This document shows positions 8,466-12,393 of a stretch of 12,393 bases of DNA, in pieces. Each line of letters opens with the position of its first letter. Within the stretch, counting starts at the first letter, position 1. Position numbers and translations under genes: made by a program. The DNA is from Parachlorella kessleri (Eukaryota; Chlorophyta; Trebouxiophyceae; Chlorellales; Chlorellaceae). A model generated the notes under the pieces. The model saw only the letters and a program-made list of their open reading frames with translations, did not search any database and had not been told where the DNA came from. The stretch covers positions 1 through 12,393 of the forward strand of contig BBXU01001915.1 of the NCBI GenBank assembly GCA_001598975.1. Reading direction: 5' to 3'.

Positions 8466-10584
8466 GTTCTCTACTTGCGGGAGCTATAGCCCCTGCGGTG
8501 AGGCACTTTGGTAGGGGTGAGCAAAAGAGTTCCACCCTGCCAGCAGTAGTCAGGAGAGTCGGACAGACATAGATGCCCCGACCTAGATGCAATGTAAAAA
8601 GCGAGCTGCAGGTTAGCCTAGGCTCCAGGTAAGGGCCCTTAAGGGGTGGGACCCAACTATTTGACTTGGACATGGCGCCAATTACGGTATCGAAGCCCCG
8701 TTGGACTCCTCATTGATTAACGTTCGATAGCACCTGTCTTCTGTAGGGTCTTGAGTCAGTGTGTAGGGCGGCTGGATTTCTGTAAATCCCTGTATCCACT
8801 AGCGCAGACCATCTGGCGGTATCCAGCCACCCCCATGTCCGACTGCCACCACTTCCCCCCCGTCCCTTCAGCGCCCGGATGGTTGCCACGGCATGCCACT
8901 GCAAGCGGATAGATGACAACTTTCTATTAACAGGCCGGCCTGCCAAACGGTCCCGCGTGTCATACATGGTTGCGCTTATGGTGTGGAGTATGAGACCGGC
9001 GGGTACAGCGCTATAGCGCACGATGCAGACACTTCAGACAATGGGAAACTTCGCTCCAGTTGGGTGGCTTGGCATCTGTCATTCGGGCTGTCGTACAGTC
9101 ACAATCAGTACCATGCCCTCGGTACACCTGTCGCCAGGCCGCCCGCTGTAGCGTATAGCAGAGCATGGTCACTGCCGATGGAGAGTTGAGGAATTTTCAC
9201 CAGCAATTGATCTGTAGACTCCCTAGCTGCCTCGCCATAAAACTATTTGGCTTTTAGCAGTGGAGCTGGAACATTTGAGCTAGTCTTGAGCAGCTAGTAT
9301 CTTCTATTCTCCCTACTCAAAACTCAGTGGCCTCCAGTCTTAATTGGGCTGGCTATCAGTAGCTGTAGATATTCATCCCCAGCATTTCCCATGGAGTGGC
9401 GCTGACTAGCGAAGCACAAATCGCTCTTGGATCGGTTTGAGGAGCTCAGCGGGACAGTGGCACGGTGCGGTTGGCATCACCTGTGAAAGAGTGTCGGGTC
9501 CACAGTGGTGTTTGCCTGTCACTCAAGGCCCGCATTACTGTGACAAGGCCGGTTTTGGGACAAGAAACATGCAGCAAGTGGGGCTAAGCAGCAGTGCTAA
9601 GCTGGGATTGGGAGCCGCCCCCAAGTGGTATGACCAGCATCCCAGTCGCATGTGCCTGACTAGCGTACAGCTTACCGTTGCAACCACTGCAAGGGCTACT
9701 GCAGGACACTACACAAACGGAAGAAAGACAATATACTCAGTAGACCAGCCGACAGTTGCTGACGTGCCTGGCTCTACAGCACCCTGGCGACCTGGTAAGC
9801 GAGTTCGCAAGGCTCTGGGCAGTCTTGTGTACTTCCACATTGCTGCCCTTTGCTGTGAAGTGCAGCAGCAGCAGTGCATCAATCCCACATTCCCATAATA
9901 TCTGCTTGCGAGGGTTCCCAGGTAGTCCACTGCTCCCACGGCACAAGTCATGCAACCAGCTTGGGCGAACCGTATTGCAGGCTTACGCCAGGAGGCCGAA
10001 GCCAGGCGGCAGTCCAACATGGCACCGCCGCTAATATCGGTGCTTCAGGCTGCTGCACTGGTGCTCGCAAGGTGCGCGGCATTACACAAGCGCCTCTGAC
10101 TGCCAGTGCACCTTGAGAGCCGGTGCGGCATGTGTCTGTCACCGGCGTGCCTCTGCTGCACCGCTTACAGGCTTACTGCCGCGCAGTGTCTAAGTTACTC
10201 CCTTCTGCTTGGTAATTGCAGCACATTACTCGCAAGCCAGCTTCTCCCAGGAGCGCAGGCCCAGACTTCAGAGCCCGGCTTCATAGACTGGAGTGGGTGC
10301 CGGTTACTTTCAGCAATCTGTTCTCCTATTTTCCTGGTGCAAGCGTGTGGCAGCAGCACACAGTGCAGTCTGACCGGCCAGACGAGGTCAAGCGGGGACA
10401 TGACCCATGTTTTGCCCCCGTGTACACTGCATGGGGTGTTGCTCACGCATAATTTGCAGTTTTTCTGAACGTGCCGTTACCGGCCCGGCCGCAGTGCAGC
10501 AGGGACTGGGTCGGCTGGCGCTGTCAAGTGCCTCTCATGGCATGCCTTCTTGTTGTTGATCACGCCATCTTGTGGCCCATGCAG
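8466..10584. other. Long stretch without a supported gene
   Basis: About 2.1 kb in which I cannot support a complete gene. It holds a minus-strand frame at 8710-9021 and plus-strand frames at 8983-9189, 9437-9898 and 10106-10468. All of them rely on GTG or TTG as the first codon and match nothing I recognise. Short palindromes occur at 8630-8641 (TAAGGGCCCTTA), 8933-8944 or very near (CAGGCCGGCCTG) and 9008-9019 (GCGCTATAGCGC). The last few hundred bases must contain the 5' exons and promoter of the gene at 10585. No terminal repeats of a mobile element were identified. Confidence 0.4.
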
Positions 10585-12393
10585 ATTGCTGCGAGTACTG
10601 CTACTGCGATGGCACAAGCTGCCAAGACCCTCCGGCCGGCTGGGCATAGTAAGTTCTGCGACCTGTGACAATGCATTACTGCTGTGGATGCACTTCTGCT
10701 GTGGAGAGTATGCAGGTTAACCATGATCGCAGCCAGTCTGCCACGGAGCACACCTTGTTGCTTTTTTGGGGGAGAAACCAATCTGTTACACCCTGCAGGT
10801 TTTGGTCCAGGCAGGTGTGGTAGCTTGTGAACACAGCAAGCACCCAGGATCAAGCTGGCACCATGCCTATGGAGATGCCTATCACAGCCTAATCCAGCCT
10901 GCCAGTTTCCCTCTCCCTCTTGCAGCATGTATGCCAAGGCCTACATCATGGCAGACCAGATGGCGGGCAACCTAAGTTACAACCCAGCAGAGTTCGAGTA
11001 TGTGGGGGGCACCCCCGAAGTGATCTGCAGATGCATGTGTGTCGTGGAACCCCTACCCGAGGGCAACGGCGTATATGTAAGTCAGGGGCTGGCAAGCTTG
11101 TGCCCCGCCTGGTCTGCAAGAGGGCTATGCTATCTTTGCGGTCCTTGCAGGTATGCGCTCTGTTGCTCGATATGCTGTTGAGCATTGCTTTCTTTGTGTC
11201 CCCAGTAGTCCTGGTGAGCTATGGGTTGACGGTCCTCTGAGGAAATCATGGGGACAATGCCAGTGCATGGGTCTTCCTTTACCCCTCAAATGACATCAGG
11301 TTGTAATGCAACCACAGCTTGCTTCTCCTGCGGCCTGCAGTGGTGTAGCGACCGGGGCCCCCCTCACCGCCAGGCCCTGACCCCGACCCACCAAGCCCTA
11401 CACCGAGTCCTGGGCCCGGGCCTGTGCCCTCGCCCAGCCCGAGCACTAGCCCCGAGCCAGAGCCCAGCCCCGGCCCCAGTCCTAGCCCCACTCCAGAGCC
11501 CAGTCCTAGCCCAGCGCCGGTGCCCAGCCCTGGCCCAGTGCCGGAGCCCAGCCCAAGCCCTGCGCCGGAGCCCAGCCCAAGCCCTGCGCCGGAGCCCAGT
11601 CCTAGCCCAGCGCCGGAGCCCAGCCCAAGCCCTGCGCCGGAGCCCAGTCCTAGCCCAGTGCCGGAGCCCAGCCCAAGCCCCGCGCGGGGGCCCTCACCCA
11701 GCCCCAGTCCTAGCCCTGAGCCAGAGCCCAGCCCCTCGCCTGAGGAGAGCCCGCATCCACCTGTCGGGGGCAGCCCCACCACTTCACCTGAGCTGAGCCC
11801 CTCACCTGATGTCAACCCGAGCCCGCCAATTGACCCAAGCCCCAGCCCCTCGCCTGAGCTGAGCCCCTCACCCGATGTCAACCCAAGCCCGCCAGTAGAC
11901 CCAGGCCCCACCCCGTCACCTGAAGTGAGCCCCTCCCCCTCACCCTCGCCCCAAGTGCACCCAAGCCCACCGGTGGAGGCAAGTCCAACGCCATCGCCGG
12001 GTGTCCACCCAAGCCCACCGCTTGTACCTAGCCCAAGGTAAGGGACCAGCCCCACCACCTTCTGCCCAGGTTCCTCTAGATGTGATCCTTATCTGTTTTT
12101 GCATTGGTCGTCATGCCTGATGCCAGCCTGCACTGTGGATGGAAGTCCTCCATAGGTGTGAAGCTGCAGCGTGGTGACTGAAGCACTGTGCAAGTTGAGG
12201 GATGCCCCCAACTCTGCATCGCGGCTAGTGGTGCCCCATGCTGGCAAGGGGCCTGGGCGGGATCTCAAGCGACTTGTGCAGTGGCTGGGCATCTACCAAA
12301 GCACACTCCTCCTGGCCAACTGCATTGTAGGCTTGCGCTATCTGCACTTTTGACAATGCAGTGCGTGTGTACACTGCAGCCCATCTCCCTCGC
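10585..12393 (+). CDS. Paralogue of the 4061-6411 matrix-type gene, partial at 3' end
   Basis: Visible exons are 10585-10648, 10926-11076, a Pro-rich exon ending at 12037, and the first 14 nt of another starting at 12380 after CTGCAG. The first two have exactly the lengths (64 and 151 nt) and phases of the upstream paralogue and encode the same nine-cysteine domain (CCEYCYC, CRCMC, WCSDRG). The Pro-rich exon is far longer and is built from 24-bp and 66-bp repeats with Pro-Ser, Pro-Glu and Pro-Ala dipeptides. It ends in CCA AG before GTAAGG, the same phase as the paralogue, and the next exon resumes Ser-Pro. The conflict is that after the acceptor at 11340 the WCSDRG frame is one base out from the Pro-rich frame. 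Acceptor TAG at 11348 restores the frame but loses WCSDRG. The start lies upstream and is not resolved. A wall or matrix protein is inferred. Confidence 0.7.
11339..11348 (+). promoter_or_regulatory. Tandem splice acceptor, CAG and TAG 8 nt apart
   Basis: Two AG dinucleotides, at 11339-11340 and 11347-11348, could each end the intron before the Pro-rich exon. The first matches the paralogue's acceptor and yields WCSDRG, then the wrong frame. The second yields Arg-Pro-Gly-Pro-Pro directly in the Pro-rich frame. Which one is used decides the protein. Confidence 0.45.
11538..11681 (+). repeat. Six 24-bp tandem repeats, (A/V)PEPSPSP
   Basis: Six consecutive 24-bp units start at 11538, 11562, 11586, 11610, 11634 and 11658. 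Each encodes VPEPSPSP or APEPSPSP. Variation between units is mostly synonymous (CCAAGC versus CCTAGC), which suggests repeated unit-level duplication of two sequence types. Confidence 0.85.
11787..12037 (+). repeat. 66-bp coding repeats, PELSPSPDVNPSPP type
   Basis: Two nearly identical 66-bp units (11787-11852 and 11853-11918) begin PELSPSPDVNPSPP. A diverged third unit of 78 bp (11919-11996, beginning PEVSPSP) and a partial fourth (11997-12037) follow to the exon end. All keep the Pro-rich frame, which supports that frame as the translated one. Confidence 0.8.

Noticed and set aside
5494..9890. Similar CAG-rich motifs (minus-strand ATGCAYTGCTGCTG) near 5500 and 9870
   Set aside because: The shared core is short and made mostly of GCTGCTG, which is frequent across the window; flanks do not align, so a dispersed repeat is not supported.
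11248..11796. Plus-strand frame continuing WCSDRG into Ala/Leu/Gln/Arg-rich sequence
   Set aside because: It is open only because the repeats lack stops in all frames. It ends inside the repeat array, does not reach the conserved exon end at 12037, and differs in composition from the paralogue.
11279..12058. A 259-codon minus-strand frame of Gly-Leu repeats
   Set aside because: It is the reverse complement of the Pro-rich repeats; low-complexity sequence keeps several frames open. The plus strand has matching splice sites and a paralogue.

Overview
This window looks like nuclear DNA from a chlorophyte green alga. Coding segments are short exons split by introns of roughly 90-350 nt, with GTGAGT/GTAAGT-type donors and TGCAG-type acceptors. 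Proline/serine-rich hydroxyproline-rich-glycoprotein (HRGP)-like spacers, typical of chlorophyte walls, occur in two genes, and a TGTAA motif (the usual green-algal poly(A) signal) lies beyond one of them. No bacterial operon, tRNA, rRNA or CRISPR array is visible. The species cannot be named from sequence alone. All gene models were built by hand from splice signals and reading-frame phase.

Layout. (1) About 318-2520, plus strand: a multi-exon gene ending in a SAP-like helical motif and a complete MYND zinc finger. (2) 2521-4060: mostly non-coding, with one exon-like island at 3041-3278. (3) 4061-6411, plus strand: a probable secreted or wall protein with a nine-cysteine N-terminal domain, Ser-Pro spacers spread over three exons, a second Cys-rich module and an unassigned C-terminal domain. 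(4) 6412-7485: its 3' flank, with a hairpin, a TGTAA, a perfect 14-bp palindrome and a short decamer repeat. (5) 8465-7486, minus strand: a two-exon basic/coiled-coil protein. (6) 8466-10584: no gene I can support, only open frames of unclear status. (7) 10585 to the window end, plus strand: a paralogue of gene 3, cut by the window edge, with the same exon sizes and phases but a much longer Pro-rich exon.

The main point of interest is the pair of same-strand paralogues about 6.4 kb apart that share a Cys-rich domain I do not recognise. They agree at 51 of 77 residues and keep all nine cysteines. The downstream copy has a one-base frame conflict at the start of its Pro-rich exon. It can be explained by a missing C in a homopolymer, by loss of function, or by use of a second acceptor 8 nt further on that restores the frame. 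The two ECM-type genes probably act outside the cell; the MYND and coiled-coil proteins look intracellular. Nothing links the four genes into one pathway.
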